64,000 nt of DNA from Azospirillum thermophilum (GCF_003130795.1 NZ_CP029357.1:62001-126000); one strand, 5' to 3'. Positions 7,263-16,828 are shown, numbered from the stretch's first letter. Translations and numbers: made by a program. Notes: generated by a model not told the origin, from the letters alone.

Positions 7263-10061
7263 ATGCGATTGCGCACGCTGTTGTTGTTGCTGCTGTTCGG
7301 GCTGGGGCTGCTTCCGGCCGCGGTGCTGACGGCCCTCGATCTTCCGGCCACGGTCGCCACCTTCGAGGAGGCCGCGGCGCGCGAGGCCCTGTCCAGGGGA
7401 GAGGCGGCGGCGGCCGAGCTGAACCGCCGCATGGAGCGCCGCAAGGAGACCGTGCGCAACCTGGCGATGCTGCCGGCCCCGCTGGAGATGCTGAATGCCA
7501 GCCGGGGCAAGGGCGACGGCCTCTATCTCGACGTCCGGCAGGCGGAGGAGCGCTTCTCCGGCGTCGTCCGCCGCTGGTTCGGCGGTGCCTCCGATTTCCG
7601 CCGCCTCGCCATTCTCGACCGCGAAGGGACCGAACTGCTGCGGCTGGAGGCGGCGGGGCGGGAAATCGCTCCGGCCGGGACCACCCCCTCGCTCGCCACG
7701 GAATTCCCGGAGCGGTTCGCCGCCATGGTCGCCGGCAACGCGCGGGAGCCGCGCGCCATGCTGGTCTCCTCCTCCCTGCGCGTGCGCGTCGCCGGGCCGA
7801 TCCGCAGCCTCGACGGCCTCGTGGTCGGTGTCCTGGTCACCGAATTCGATCTGCACGACGTCTTCGGCACCTCCGCCGGCTCGGTCCTGTTCGACGGCAC
7901 CGGGCGCGTCCTGCTGGGCGATCCGGCCGGGGTGGTCTCCCCCTTCGAAGCCGGCGGCCGGTCCTCGCGGATCCGGGACGAGGACGGCGACCTCGTCGTC
8001 ACCCGCAGCGCTGCCGGCGACGCGGTGGCCTGGACGCTGATCCGCTTCGACGAGAGACCGGAGGATGCCCTGTGGATCGGCACGGCGCTCGACCGCTCCC
8101 GGCTCGGCGACTGGCTGGCCGACCTGCGGCTGCGCGTGGCGGCGGTGGCGCTGGCCCTGACGCTGATCCTCGCGCTGGTCGTGCGGTTCGTCGCCGTCCG
8201 CGTCGACGGCGCCCGGCAGCGTCTGCTCGGCGGGCTCGCCGGCATCCTGCGGGGGGAGGAGGTCGCCTTCTCCTGGTCCTGGCCGCGCGAGGCGCGCCTG
8301 CTGGCGGAGGAGCTGAACGCGCTCGCCGTCCGCCACGGCGACGCCACCCGCGCCCGCGCCGCCGCCGAGGAGCAGTTGTTCCGCGAGAAGGAGCAGGCGG
8401 AGGCCACCCTGCTGTCGATCGCCGACGGCGTGCTGACCACCGATGCCGAGGGCAGGGTCCGCTACGCCAACCCCGCCGCCGTCCGGCTGCTCAACCGCCG
8501 GATGGAGGACATCCGGGGCCAGATGGTGGACCATGTGCTGATCCTGGTGGACGAGGCGCACCACACGCCGCTTCCCGATCCTGCCATCGCCTGCCTGCAG
8601 GGCGCGCGCGTCGCCGATGCGGGGGCCGAGACGCTGCTGGTCCGGCCGGACGGGCAGCCGGTGGCGGTGGAGGTCACCGCCGCCCCGATGCACGACCGCC
8701 AGGGCGGCATCGTCGGCGCCGTGGTCGCCCTGCGCAACGTGGCGAAGGAACGCCAGCTCGGCCGCATGCTCGCCTATCAGGCGGCGCACGACCCGCTGAC
8801 CGGGCTGATGAACCGCCGCGCCTTCGAGGAGCGGCTGAAGGCCGCGCTGGCCGAGGCGCAGGACGGCGACGGACAGGCCCAGTGGCTCTGCTACGTCGAC
8901 CTCGACCAGTTCAAGCTGATCAACGACACCTGCGGCCATCTGGCCGGCGACGAGCTGCTGAAGCAGGTCGCGGCGGAGCTGAAATGCTGCGCGCGCGACG
9001 GCGACCTGGTCGCCCGTACCGGCGGCGACGAGTTCAGCGTGCTGACCCACCCCGCCAGCCGCGACAGCGCCTACGAGCTGGCCGACCGCATGCGCCGCGC
9101 GCTGACCGACCTGCATTTCGTCTGGCAGTCGCAGTCCTTCAGCACCTCCGGCAGCTTCGGCCTCGTTCCGGTGCGCCAGCGCAGCGGCTCGCTCTACGAC
9201 CTGATGAGCGCCGCCGACCGCGCCTGCTACGTCGCCAAGGACCGCGGGCGCAACCGCATCCACGTCGCCGACAGCCAGGACGAGGCGACCCGCCGCATCG
9301 GCAGCGAGATGCGCTGGGTGCACGAGACCATCCGCGCGCTGGAACAGGACCGGCTGCTGCTCTACTGGCAGCCCTTCCGCCCGCTGCGCCCGCCCTTCGA
9401 CGAGGTGCACGGCGAGATTCTCGTGCGCATGCGGGCGGAGGACGGGTCCATCGTGCCGCCCGGCGCCTTCATCCCGGCGGCGGAGCGCTACAACCTGATG
9501 CGCGACGTCGACCGCTGGATCGTCAGCCGGGTGCTCGCCTCGCTGGCCGCGGGCGGCGTGGCCGGCGCCACCGTCTCGGTCAACCTGTCGGCGCAGTCCC
9601 TGTGCGACGACGACTTCCTCGGCTTCGTGCTGTCGGCGCTCGACTCGACCGGGGTCGATCCGCGCCTGCTCTGCTTCGAGGTGACGGAGACCGCGGCGAT
9701 GAGCAACCTGACCCGCGCCCGACAGATGATCGAGGCGCTGAAGGGCCGCGGCTGCCGCTTCTCGCTCGACGATTTCGGCAGCGGCCTCAGCTCCTTCGCC
9801 TATCTGAAGAACCTGCCGGTCGATTACCTGAAGATCGACGGCAGCTTCGTCCGCCACATCGTGGAGGACCGGCTGGACCGCGCCTTCGTCCAGTCGATCA
9901 ACGACATCGGCCATCTGATGGGGATCGAGACGATCGCCGAGTATGTCGAAACCCCGGCGATCGAGGCGGTCCTGCGCGACCTCGGCGTCGATTTCGCCCA
10001 GGGCTATGCGGTGGCCCGTCCGGCGCCCTGGGACGCCGCCCCCGTCGCGGTGCCGGCCTGA
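7263..10061 (+). CDS. Membrane-bound GGDEF-EAL cyclic-di-GMP enzyme with PAS domain
   Basis: A 932-residue signalling protein. It has an N-terminal helix (about residues 5-25), a periplasmic sensor region, a second helix near residue 295-315, a PAS domain (SIADGVLTTDAEGRVRYAN), then GGDEF and EAL domains. The cyclase motif GGDEF (587-591) is intact, with an RxxD inhibitory site five residues before it. The EAL signature is EIL (718-720). The downstream catalytic blocks VNLSAQSL, LDDFGSG, YLKIDG and ETIAEYVE are present, so both activities are possible. The ATG at 7263 follows GGGGGGA and fits the first membrane helix; earlier in-frame starts lack this. Confidence 0.88.
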   Translation: MRLRTLLLLLLFGLGLLPAAVLTALDLPATVATFEEAAAREALSRGEAAAAELNRRMERRKETVRNLAMLPAPLEMLNASRGKGDGLYLDVRQAEERFSGVVRRWFGGASDFRRLAILDREGTELLRLEAAGREIAPAGTTPSLATEFPERFAAMVAGNAREPRAMLVSSSLRVRVAGPIRSLDGLVVGVLVTEFDLHDVFGTSAGSVLFDGTGRVLLGDPAGVVSPFEAGGRSSRIRDEDGDLVVTRSAAGDAVAWTLIRFDERPEDALWIGTALDRSRLGDWLADLRLRVAAVALALTLILALVVRFVAVRVDGARQRLLGGLAGILRGEEVAFSWSWPREARLLAEELNALAVRHGDATRARAAAEEQLFREKEQAEATLLSIADGVLTTDAEGRVRYANPAAVRLLNRRMEDIRGQMVDHVLILVDEAHHTPLPDPAIACLQGARVADAGAETLLVRPDGQPVAVEVTAAPMHDRQGGIVGAVVALRNVAKERQLGRMLAYQAAHDPLTGLMNRRAFEERLKAALAEAQDGDGQAQWLCYVDLDQFKLINDTCGHLAGDELLKQVAAELKCCARDGDLVARTGGDEFSVLTHPASRDSAYELADRMRRALTDLHFVWQSQSFSTSGSFGLVPVRQRSGSLYDLMSAADRACYVAKDRGRNRIHVADSQDEATRRIGSEMRWVHETIRALEQDRLLLYWQPFRPLRPPFDEVHGEILVRMRAEDGSIVPPGAFIPAAERYNLMRDVDRWIVSRVLASLAAGGVAGATVSVNLSAQSLCDDDFLGFVLSALDSTGVDPRLLCFEVTETAAMSNLTRARQMIEALKGRGCRFSLDDFGSGLSSFAYLKNLPVDYLKIDGSFVRHIVEDRLDRAFVQSINDIGHLMGIETIAEYVETPAIEAVLRDLGVDFAQGYAVARPAPWDAAPVAVPA

Positions 10062-10139
10062 CCCTGGACGGAAGTAGGATTGCAAATTAAGCGTGTGCGC
10101 GGATAGTTCTTAGAACGATTCAATCTGATTGGATCCGGC

Positions 10140-10346
10140 ATGAGCACATCGGAGCTTCTACGCCTGTCGCACGACATGGAACGCAATCCCGCCCTCAAGT
10201 CCGACCTCGACGCCGCCATCGCCAAGGTGGATGGCATTCCCGGCGTGATCGAGGCGGTACGCGCCCTCGGCTATGACATCACGCTGGCCGACCTGCAGCC
10301 CTCCGCCCGCACCGGCGGCCGCGGCTGGTCGCGGTTCGACGGCTGA
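10140..10346 (+). CDS. Nif11-like small protein
   Basis: A 68-residue protein whose pattern resembles the Nif11 domain: an N-terminal SxxELLRL helix, a central DLDAAIAKV helix and an ALGYDITLADLQ block. Nif11 proteins are found near nif genes and as leader parts of RiPP precursors. A Gly-Gly pair precedes a short C-terminal tail (RGWSRFDG). No RiPP modification enzyme or protease lies beside it. The ribosome-binding site is weak. It is followed by a strong terminator, which supports a separate transcription unit. Confidence 0.6.
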   Translation: MSTSELLRLSHDMERNPALKSDLDAAIAKVDGIPGVIEAVRALGYDITLADLQPSARTGGRGWSRFDG

Positions 10347-10373
10347 CCGCCGGCGGCCGGGCAGGGGGACAAG

Positions 10374-10408
10374 AAAAAAAGCCACCAGGAGAACCCCTGG
10401 CGGCTTTT
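10374..10408. terminator. Bidirectional intrinsic terminator
   Basis: AAAAAAAGCCACCAGG pairs with CCTGGCGGCTTTT with one A-C mismatch and a short loop. A-run and T-run on the two sides allow it to act for the Nif11-like gene (plus) and for the permease gene (minus). The 160 bp that follow (10409-10568) hold no recognised gene. Confidence 0.75.
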
Positions 10409-10568
10409 CAAGTTTAGGGAGGAAACGCGCTTTGGCCGAAACACGACGATGTGACGGAACCGGCCAAACCAACAAGACTGATATACTAGATCATCTCCTC
10501 CGTGGCAATCCCGGGCTTGGCCGATTCGTTGGGGGCTGCCATGTCCGCGGCGGAAGGACGCAGCGGGG

Positions 10569-12185
10569 TCACGATTGCAGGGGCTCGGTCGTCTCCTCCG
10601 CCCGGGGCGCCCGGCGGCCGACGGTGCGCAGCACCGCGACCAGCGCCATGGCAATCAGCGCCATCGCCCCGACGACGTTGGTGCGGATCGCCCCGCCATA
10701 GACGTAGCTGGTCAGGTAGACCGCCGCGATGGCCACCGTCATGGCGGTGACCGGCAGGCCGAAGCGCAGGAAGGCGACGAAGGGCATGTGGTGGCCGTCC
10801 TTCTCCATCAGCCCCACGGTGGTGACGTTGGCGCTGGCGCCGATCAGGGTGCCGTTGCCGCCCAGGCAGGCGCCCAGCGCCAGTGCCCACCACAGCACGT
10901 TGGTGGTCAGGTGCAGGTCGGCCCCGCCCAGGCCGGCGGCGGTGAACTCGCCGGAGAAGCTGGTGACCAGCACCTTGACGATGGCGACGGCGGCGATGGT
11001 GTAGGGGATGTTGTCGACCACCGCCGAGGCCACCGCGCTGAACACGAGGATCAGCAGGGCGGCGGTCAGCAGCTTGGCCTGCAGCCCCATGCCGAAGCCG
11101 ATCGACACGGCCTGCACCAGATCCTGCAGCTTGGCCGCGGCGCTGGCGATCAGGCCGGTATGCTCGGCCGAGCTGATGGCCATGAACAGGAAGATGAAGA
11201 AGCCCAGCGTCAGCCACTCGATCCCGTGCTCGAAGCCGTGGGTGAAGACATGCTCGGCCTTCTTGGCGCCGATCGACCGGCGCAGGATCAGGTGGCGGCC
11301 GATCATGGTCAGGGCCGCCCCGGCGAAGGCGATGACGCCCACCGGCAGATGGGTCAGGCTGTGGGTGAAGAAGCCGAGGAAGGTCAGCCCGACGACGCCC
11401 AGCGTCCAGGACAGCACGGCGGGGTCCTGAAGCCGCACGGCCTCCGGCTCGTCGCCGACCTCGGCATGGGCGCCGGACAGCTCGCGCCGGTACCAGAAGG
11501 CGCTGAAGGCGCACAGCGCGATGACCATGAAGATCACCGGCACCGCCAGGAAATAGATGAAGTCCATGAAGGACAGGCCGGCGGCGACGCCGACGATGAC
11601 GTTGGGCGGATCGCCGATCAGGGTCGCGGTGCCGCCGATGTTGGAGGCCATGACCATCGGCATCGCCAGCGCCCACACCGACAGCCGCAGGCTGCGCGCC
11701 GCCTTGGAGACGACGGGCGCCATGAACAGCACGGTGGTGACGTTGTCGGCGAAGGCCGACAGCAGGGCGGTCGCGGCGATGACGGTGTTCGCCAGCAGCT
11801 TCGACCGGCCCTTGGCCCACGCCACCATGCGGGCGTTCAACCAGTCGAAGACGCGCGTCTCGATCAGCACCGAGACGATCGCCATCATGCTGCCCAGCAG
11901 GAAGATGACGTTCCAGTCGACCGACCGCACCGCCGTCTCGAAATCCATGATCTTCAGCGAGGTGGCCGCCGAGATCAGCAGCATGGCGGCGACGATGGCG
12001 CCGGCGGCGAGCGTCTTGTGGAAGGCCTCGACGATCAGCACGCCGAACAGGGCGACGAGCAGAAGTCCCACGGCGGCTTGCGCGCCGCCGTTCGTCGAGT
12101 ACTCAAAGTGACCTGACTCCGCCAGGGCGGCGTTCGTCGGCAGCAGAAGCAGCGCGGCGGTCAGGGCAACGGAGATCTTGTTCAT
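10569..12185 (-). CDS. ArsB/NhaD-type (ion transporter superfamily) permease
   Basis: A 538-residue membrane protein with about twelve to thirteen helices and a signal-like N-terminus ending ALAES. The motifs AFADNVTTVLFMAPV and NIGGTATLIGDPPN, repeated as SAVVDNIPYT and GGNGTLIGASANVT, are those of the ArsB/NhaD/P-protein family. Members are Na+/H+ antiporters or anion permeases; the substrate cannot be told from sequence. AAAGGAG lies 9 bases before the ATG at 12185. It stands alone between two terminators. Confidence 0.78.
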   Translation of the reverse strand: MNKISVALTAALLLLPTNAALAESGHFEYSTNGGAQAAVGLLLVALFGVLIVEAFHKTLAAGAIVAAMLLISAATSLKIMDFETAVRSVDWNVIFLLGSMMAIVSVLIETRVFDWLNARMVAWAKGRSKLLANTVIAATALLSAFADNVTTVLFMAPVVSKAARSLRLSVWALAMPMVMASNIGGTATLIGDPPNVIVGVAAGLSFMDFIYFLAVPVIFMVIALCAFSAFWYRRELSGAHAEVGDEPEAVRLQDPAVLSWTLGVVGLTFLGFFTHSLTHLPVGVIAFAGAALTMIGRHLILRRSIGAKKAEHVFTHGFEHGIEWLTLGFFIFLFMAISSAEHTGLIASAAAKLQDLVQAVSIGFGMGLQAKLLTAALLILVFSAVASAVVDNIPYTIAAVAIVKVLVTSFSGEFTAAGLGGADLHLTTNVLWWALALGACLGGNGTLIGASANVTTVGLMEKDGHHMPFVAFLRFGLPVTAMTVAIAAVYLTSYVYGGAIRTNVVGAMALIAMALVAVLRTVGRRAPRAEETTEPLQS

Positions 12186-12248
12186 GGTTGTACGTCTCCT
12201 TTGCCTGGACGTGGGTCCAGACCCGCATGCAGGATTCCCTTTCAGGAT

Positions 12249-12285
12249 CAAAAAGAAAGGGCGGGGACTTCGGGGGCCCCCGCCC
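12249..12285 (-). terminator. Terminator of the TRAP operon
   Basis: On the minus strand GGGCGGGG pairs with CCCCGCCC (12278-12285 with 12259-12266) and is followed by TTTCTTTTTGAT. It lies 21 bp after the dctM stop and is a canonical intrinsic terminator. Confidence 0.75.
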
Positions 12286-12305
12286 GGTTGGTCATTCCAT
12301 GGTCC

Positions 12306-13589
12306 TCACTGGGCGAACAGGCGCGGCAGGAAGAGCGAGATCGACGGAATGTAGGTGACGAGGGCGAGGGTGATGACGCAGGCGACGTAGAAGGGCCAGA
12401 TGGTCCGCACGGCCTGCATGATCGGGATCTTGCCGACCGCGCAGCCGACGAACAGGACCGAGCCGACCGGCGGGGTGCACAGGCCGATGCCGAGGTTCAG
12501 CACCAGGATGACGCCGAAGTGGATCGGATCCATGCCGAAGGCGGTGATGACCGGCAGGAAGATCGGGGTGGTGATGATGATCAGCGGCGACATGTCCATG
12601 AAGCAGCCGAGCACCAGCAGAACAAGGTTGATCAGCAGGAAGATGACGTAGGGGTTGTCGCTGATCCCCTGCATCAGGTTGACCATCGCCGTCGGCACCT
12701 GCAGCAGGGCCAGCAGCCAGCCGAAGGACGCGGCCGAGCCGATGACCAGCAGGACCATCGCGGTGGTGCGCACGGCGCCCATGGTGGCGGCGACGAAGTC
12801 GCTCCAGCGCATGCTGCGGTAGATCACCAGCGTCACCAGCAGGGCGTAGCCCACCGCGACCATCGAGCTCTCGGTCGCCGTGAAGATGCCCGACCGCACG
12901 CCGCCGACGATGATGCCGATCAGGGCCAGTCCCGGAACCGCGTTCAGGAAGATGCTGCCGACCATGTGCCAGCCGGGGAACGGCTCGGACGGGTACTTGC
13001 GCTTGCGGGCGACATAGTAGGCGGCGATCATCAGCAGGGCGGCCAGGAGCAGGCCCGGCAGGATGCCGGCGGTGAACAGGTCGGCGATGGAGATCGAACC
13101 GCCGGCCGAGATCGAATAGATGATCATGTTGTGGCTGGGCGGGATCATCAGCGCGATGATCGCGGCGGTCACCGTGATGTTGACCGCGTAATCGACATCG
13201 TAGCCGCGCTTCTGCATCTGCGGGATCATCAGCCCGCCGACCGCCGAGGCGTCCGCCACCGCCGAGCCCGACACGCCGCCGAAGAAGGTCGAGGCGGTGA
13301 CGTTGACCAGCCCCAGCCCGCCGCGGAAATGGCCGACCATGGCGGCGGCCAGCCGCACGAGCTTCTCCGCGATGGCGCCACGGACCATCAGCTCACCGGC
13401 GTAGATGAAGAAGGGGATGGCCATCAGCGCGAAGACGTTCATGCCGGACGCCATGCGCTGGAAGACGATGAGCGGCGGCATGCCCATGTAAACGATGGCC
13501 GCCAGGGAGGAGATGCCGAGCACGAAGGCGATCGGCACGCCCAGGAACAGCAGCACCACGAAGGTGCCGAAGAGGACGGTGAGTTCCAT
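12306..13589 (-). CDS. dctM: TRAP transporter large permease (DctM family)
   Basis: A 427-residue inner-membrane protein with about twelve helices. It has the DctM hallmarks GGVSGSAVADASAVG, MIPPSHNMIIY and LCTPPVGSVLF. It is the ion-coupled transport subunit of a TRAP importer, working with the small permease (12 bp upstream) and the periplasmic binding protein. Cluster context with KdgT, KduI and KduD suggests uronates or related sugar acids as substrate (inference). The operon order on this strand is dctP-dctQ-dctM. Confidence 0.9.
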   Translation of the reverse strand: MELTVLFGTFVVLLFLGVPIAFVLGISSLAAIVYMGMPPLIVFQRMASGMNVFALMAIPFFIYAGELMVRGAIAEKLVRLAAAMVGHFRGGLGLVNVTASTFFGGVSGSAVADASAVGGLMIPQMQKRGYDVDYAVNITVTAAIIALMIPPSHNMIIYSISAGGSISIADLFTAGILPGLLLAALLMIAAYYVARKRKYPSEPFPGWHMVGSIFLNAVPGLALIGIIVGGVRSGIFTATESSMVAVGYALLVTLVIYRSMRWSDFVAATMGAVRTTAMVLLVIGSAASFGWLLALLQVPTAMVNLMQGISDNPYVIFLLINLVLLVLGCFMDMSPLIIITTPIFLPVITAFGMDPIHFGVILVLNLGIGLCTPPVGSVLFVGCAVGKIPIMQAVRTIWPFYVACVITLALVTYIPSISLFLPRLFAQ

Positions 13590-13600
13590 GGCCGGATTCC

Positions 13601-14158
13601 TTAGTCGGCGGGCTGCTCAATCGCGCTGTGCTGCGCGTGGGCCTGGGCGAGGGCTTCGGACCCGGCCTGGGAGCGGCGTTCGACCAGCAGATGGAGCGTG
13701 CGTTCGACCGAGAAGAGGACGATCAGAACGCCCGAGATCGTGAGGGGAAGGTAGTTGACGGCTTCGGGGATGTTGAGCACCGGGATGGTCGCGCTCCAGG
13801 TCCCCATTACCAGTTCCAGGCCGTAGAACGCCATGGCGGCACCGAAGCAGCCGACGGCGACGAAGCTGGCGATGTCCATGCAGACGCGCACGATTTCGGG
13901 CACGATGTCGCGGATCAGATCGAGCCCGAGGTGGAAGCGCTCGCGAACCCCCACAGCGGCGACCAGCAGAATGAACCACAGCATCAGCAGCAGCGACACC
14001 GGTTCCGTCCACGAGGGGCTGTCGTTGAGAATGAAGCGGCCCCAGACCTGCCAGCCGACGGCGGCCGTCATGAGGACCAGGCCTGTGCCGCCGATCCACA
14101 GCGCGATGCGCGACAGGACGTCCAGCAGCCTGGTAAGGGTGTTGAGCGCGGTTTTCAT
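13601..14158 (-). CDS. dctQ: TRAP transporter small permease (DctQ family)
   Basis: A 185-residue membrane protein with four predicted helices. It has the typical WQVWGRF block and the SWTEPVSLLLMLWFILL segment of DctQ proteins. The C-terminal tail is hydrophilic and Ala/Gln-rich. It lies between dctP and dctM and pairs with DctM in the membrane. Confidence 0.86.
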   Translation of the reverse strand: MKTALNTLTRLLDVLSRIALWIGGTGLVLMTAAVGWQVWGRFILNDSPSWTEPVSLLLMLWFILLVAAVGVRERFHLGLDLIRDIVPEIVRVCMDIASFVAVGCFGAAMAFYGLELVMGTWSATIPVLNIPEAVNYLPLTISGVLIVLFSVERTLHLLVERRSQAGSEALAQAHAQHSAIEQPAD

Positions 14159-14216
14159 GGTAAACTCCGCACGGAGGAGGCCGCGCCGGACGAGGCCCGG
14201 CGCGGCATGTTGAGCG

Positions 14217-15197
14217 TTACTGCACTGCCCGGATACGAGCGACCAGGTCCTTCATCTTCGGATCGGCGACATGCTTGGTGTAGACCGGCTCGACGGCCTT
14301 CATGAACTCGGTCTTGTCGACCGTGTTGACCTCGACGCCCGCCTTGCGGACGGTCTCCTCGGCCTCCTTCTCCTTGGCCTGCCACAGCTCGCGCATCTTG
14401 ACGACCGACTCCTTGGCCGCCTTGCGGATGATCTGCTGGTCGTCCTTCGACAGCTTGTCGAAGCTGCGCTTGGACATGACCAGCGCTTCCGGCGTGATGG
14501 TGTGCTCGGTCAGCGAGATGTACTTGGCGACTTCGTAGTGGTGCGAGCTCTGGTAGCTCGGCCAGTTGTTCTCGGCGCCGTCGACCACGCCGGTCTGCAG
14601 GCCGCTGTAGACCTCGCCGTAGGGCATCGGCGTCGGGTTGCCGCCCATCGCCTTGACCAGGTCGATGAACAGGTCGGACTGCTGGACGCGCAGCTTCATG
14701 CCCTTGAGGTCGGCCATCGTCTTGACCGGCCGCTTGCTGTTGTAGAAGCTGCGGGCGCCGGAGTCGTAGAAGGCCAGGCCGACCATGCCGTGCGGCTCCA
14801 TGGCCTTGAGGATCTCGTCGCCGATCGGGCCGTCCATCACCTTGTGCATGTGCTCGACCGAGCGGAACAGGAAGGGCAGCCCGGCGATGCGGGTTTCCGG
14901 CACGATGTTGTTCAGCGGCGCCATGCTGATGCGGTTCATGTCGATGACGCCGAACTGGGTCTGCTGGATGGTGTCCTTCTCGTCGCCGAGCTGGCCCGAG
15001 GGGAAGACCTTGATGGCGATCCGGCCCTTGGTCTCGCGGGCGACGATCTCGCCCATGTACTTGACCGCCTCCACCGTCGGGTAGCCGTCGGGATGGACCT
15101 CGGCCGAGCGCAGCGTGACGGTCTGGGCATACGCGCCGGACAGGGTGGCGGCGATGGTCAGGGCCGTGGTGGCGAGGAGCTTGGCAATCGACTTCAT
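14217..15197 (-). CDS. dctP: TRAP transporter substrate-binding protein (DctP family)
   Basis: A 326-residue periplasmic protein with a signal peptide cleaved near SGAYAQ. DctP signatures include FPSGQLGDEKD, LKVRVQQ-like LKGMKLRVQQS and GVVDGAENNW. It delivers substrate to the DctQM pair encoded just downstream. It is a close paralogue of the protein at 15720-16700; one 145-bp segment is identical at the DNA level. An AT-rich palindrome lies about 220 bp upstream and probably controls the operon. Confidence 0.92.
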   Translation of the reverse strand: MKSIAKLLATTALTIAATLSGAYAQTVTLRSAEVHPDGYPTVEAVKYMGEIVARETKGRIAIKVFPSGQLGDEKDTIQQTQFGVIDMNRISMAPLNNIVPETRIAGLPFLFRSVEHMHKVMDGPIGDEILKAMEPHGMVGLAFYDSGARSFYNSKRPVKTMADLKGMKLRVQQSDLFIDLVKAMGGNPTPMPYGEVYSGLQTGVVDGAENNWPSYQSSHHYEVAKYISLTEHTITPEALVMSKRSFDKLSKDDQQIIRKAAKESVVKMRELWQAKEKEAEETVRKAGVEVNTVDKTEFMKAVEPVYTKHVADPKMKDLVARIRAVQ

Positions 15198-15418
15198 TGG
15201 TGATTCCTCATTCTGGACTCTTGGCGGCCACCGTGTGGCAGCGGTGGTTGGGAGAAACCGGGAGGGGCGGTGGAAAAGGGCGGGTGCGGCAGCCGCGGCG
15301 CCCAGTTCCTGGCCAAGCACCACGAGGTCGGACCCGACCGCGGTCGATGGGATCGCCCTCGCCGTGATCGCGCCGCTCCGGTTGGCTCGAGGTCCGTTCT
15401 CAGGTTCCGTTCGACGGT

Positions 15419-15430
15419 TATATTAATATA
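15419..15430. promoter_or_regulatory. Operator-like palindrome A (TATATTAATATA)
   Basis: A perfect 12-bp palindrome in GC-rich DNA, upstream of dctP. It shares the pattern TATAYTARTATA with sites at 16817, 17086 and 19049, each upstream of a uronate gene. The rest of the 522-bp gap between the two dctP genes holds only this site and the hairpin at 15615. Confidence 0.6.
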
Positions 15431-15614
15431 TTAGCGCTACGACGCAAGCGGGAACTCCCCTTTCGAGACGCGCACGCTAAAATGTCGCATGGGATGCCAA
15501 GTCGCTACGAGTGGTTTCGGCACCCGGCCAGCATTTTTGAGCAGTTATAAACTGGCAGCCCCTGGGAGGGTCGAGCAGCCTGACAGAATTTCTTTACGAT
15601 GCGGTAAACAAACG

Positions 15615-15645
15615 GGCGGCCTGCGGCAATGCAAGGCCGCCTTTT
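15615..15645. terminator. Terminator-like hairpin after the second dctP gene
   Basis: GGCGGCCT (15615-15622) pairs with AGGCCGCC (15634-15641). TTTT follows on the plus strand and CGTTTGTTTACC on the minus strand. It lies 75-105 bp beyond the stop of the minus-strand dctP gene and probably ends its transcript. Confidence 0.6.
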
Positions 15646-15719
15646 CCGCATCATTCTTCAGGTGGCCAGGAAATTTCGTTGCCGGCCGGACCATCAGCGC
15701 CGGCAACAACCCTTGGCTG

Positions 15720-16700
15720 TCACTGGACGGCGCGGATTCGCTCCACCAGGTCCTTGAGCTTCGGGTCGGTGATGTGCTTGGCGTAGACCGGCTCGACCGC
15801 CTTCATGAACGCCTCCTTGGGGACGCTGTTCACCTGCACGCCGGCCGCCGTTGCGGCCTTTTCCGACTCGACTTCGCGCGCCGTCCACAGCTCGCGCATC
15901 TTGACGACCGACTCCTTGGCCGCCCTGCGGATGGCCTGCTGGTCCTCGGCGGACAGCTTGTCCCAGCTCCGCTTGGACATCACCAGCACCTCGGGCGACA
16001 TCGAATGCTCGGACAGCGAGTAGAATTTGGCCTGCTCGAAATGATGCTGGTTCTGGTAGGTCGGCCAGTTGTTCTCCGCGCCGTCCACGACGCCGGTCTG
16101 CAGCGAGCTGTAGACCTCGCCCGGCGGCATCGGCGTCGGGCTGCCGCCCAGCGCGCGGATGGTGTCGATGAACAGGTCCGACTGCATGACACGGATCTTC
16201 AGGCCCTTCATGTCCTCCAGCGACTTGATCGGGCGCTTGCTGTTGTAGAAGCTGCGCGCGCCGTTGTCGTAGTAGGCGAGCCCGATCAGGCCCTTGGGGG
16301 CCATCGCCTGCAGGATCTCGTCGCCGATCGGGCCGTCCATCACCTTGTGCATGTGCTCGACCGAGCGGAACAGGAAGGGCAGGGCGGGAACGCGGGTCTC
16401 TGGAATCAGCCCGTTCAGCGGCGCCAGGTTGACCCGGTTCATGTCGATCACGCCGAACTGGGTCTGCTGGATGGTGTCCTTCTCGTCGCCGAGCTGGCCC
16501 GAGGGGAAGACCTTGATGGCGATCCGGCCCTTGGTCTCGCGGGCGACGATCTCGCCCATGTACTTGACCGCCTCCACCGTCGGGTAGCCGTCGGCCTGGG
16601 AGTCGGCGGACCGCAGGGTGACGGTCTGGGCGCTGGCGGCGCTGAAGGCCATGAGCGCGCCGATGGCCGTGCCTGCCATCATCGTGACGAAAGTTCGCAT
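15720..16700 (-). CDS. TRAP substrate-binding protein, second paralogue (DctP family)
   Basis: A 326-residue periplasmic binding protein with a signal peptide ending near SAASAQ. It is similar along its length to the DctP at 14217-15197, with the same FPSGQLGDEKD and GVVDGAENNW motifs and the same C-terminal VERIRAVQ-type end. It has no own membrane subunits, so it may share DctQM with its neighbour. Transcription runs on the minus strand from a divergent region shared with kdgT, which carries two operator-like palindromes. Confidence 0.9.
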   Translation of the reverse strand: MRTFVTMMAGTAIGALMAFSAASAQTVTLRSADSQADGYPTVEAVKYMGEIVARETKGRIAIKVFPSGQLGDEKDTIQQTQFGVIDMNRVNLAPLNGLIPETRVPALPFLFRSVEHMHKVMDGPIGDEILQAMAPKGLIGLAYYDNGARSFYNSKRPIKSLEDMKGLKIRVMQSDLFIDTIRALGGSPTPMPPGEVYSSLQTGVVDGAENNWPTYQNQHHFEQAKFYSLSEHSMSPEVLVMSKRSWDKLSAEDQQAIRRAAKESVVKMRELWTAREVESEKAATAAGVQVNSVPKEAFMKAVEPVYAKHITDPKLKDLVERIRAVQ

Positions 16701-16816
16701 CGGTCGGACCTCTCGACGGTTCGCAGGGAGTTCGGGGAGGACGCCCCGGGAACCGGTGCTCCGGGGATTGGCGCCCTAACCGGGCAGGCCGCGCAGGGGG
16801 CAGCCGCGGAAATTTA

Positions 16817-16828
16817 TATACTAGTATA
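16817..16828. promoter_or_regulatory. Operator-like palindrome B (TATACTAGTATA)
   Basis: A perfect 12-bp palindrome about 117 bp upstream of the second dctP gene. The core is identical to site C at 17086 and related to sites A and D. Confidence 0.62.

Noticed and set aside
7032..10085. Very long open frames antisense to and in other frames of the GGDEF-EAL gene (over 1000 codons)
   Set aside because: High GC content leaves few stops. The frames lack domain patterns and are rich in Arg, Ala and Gly, while the called frame has complete PAS, GGDEF and EAL motifs.
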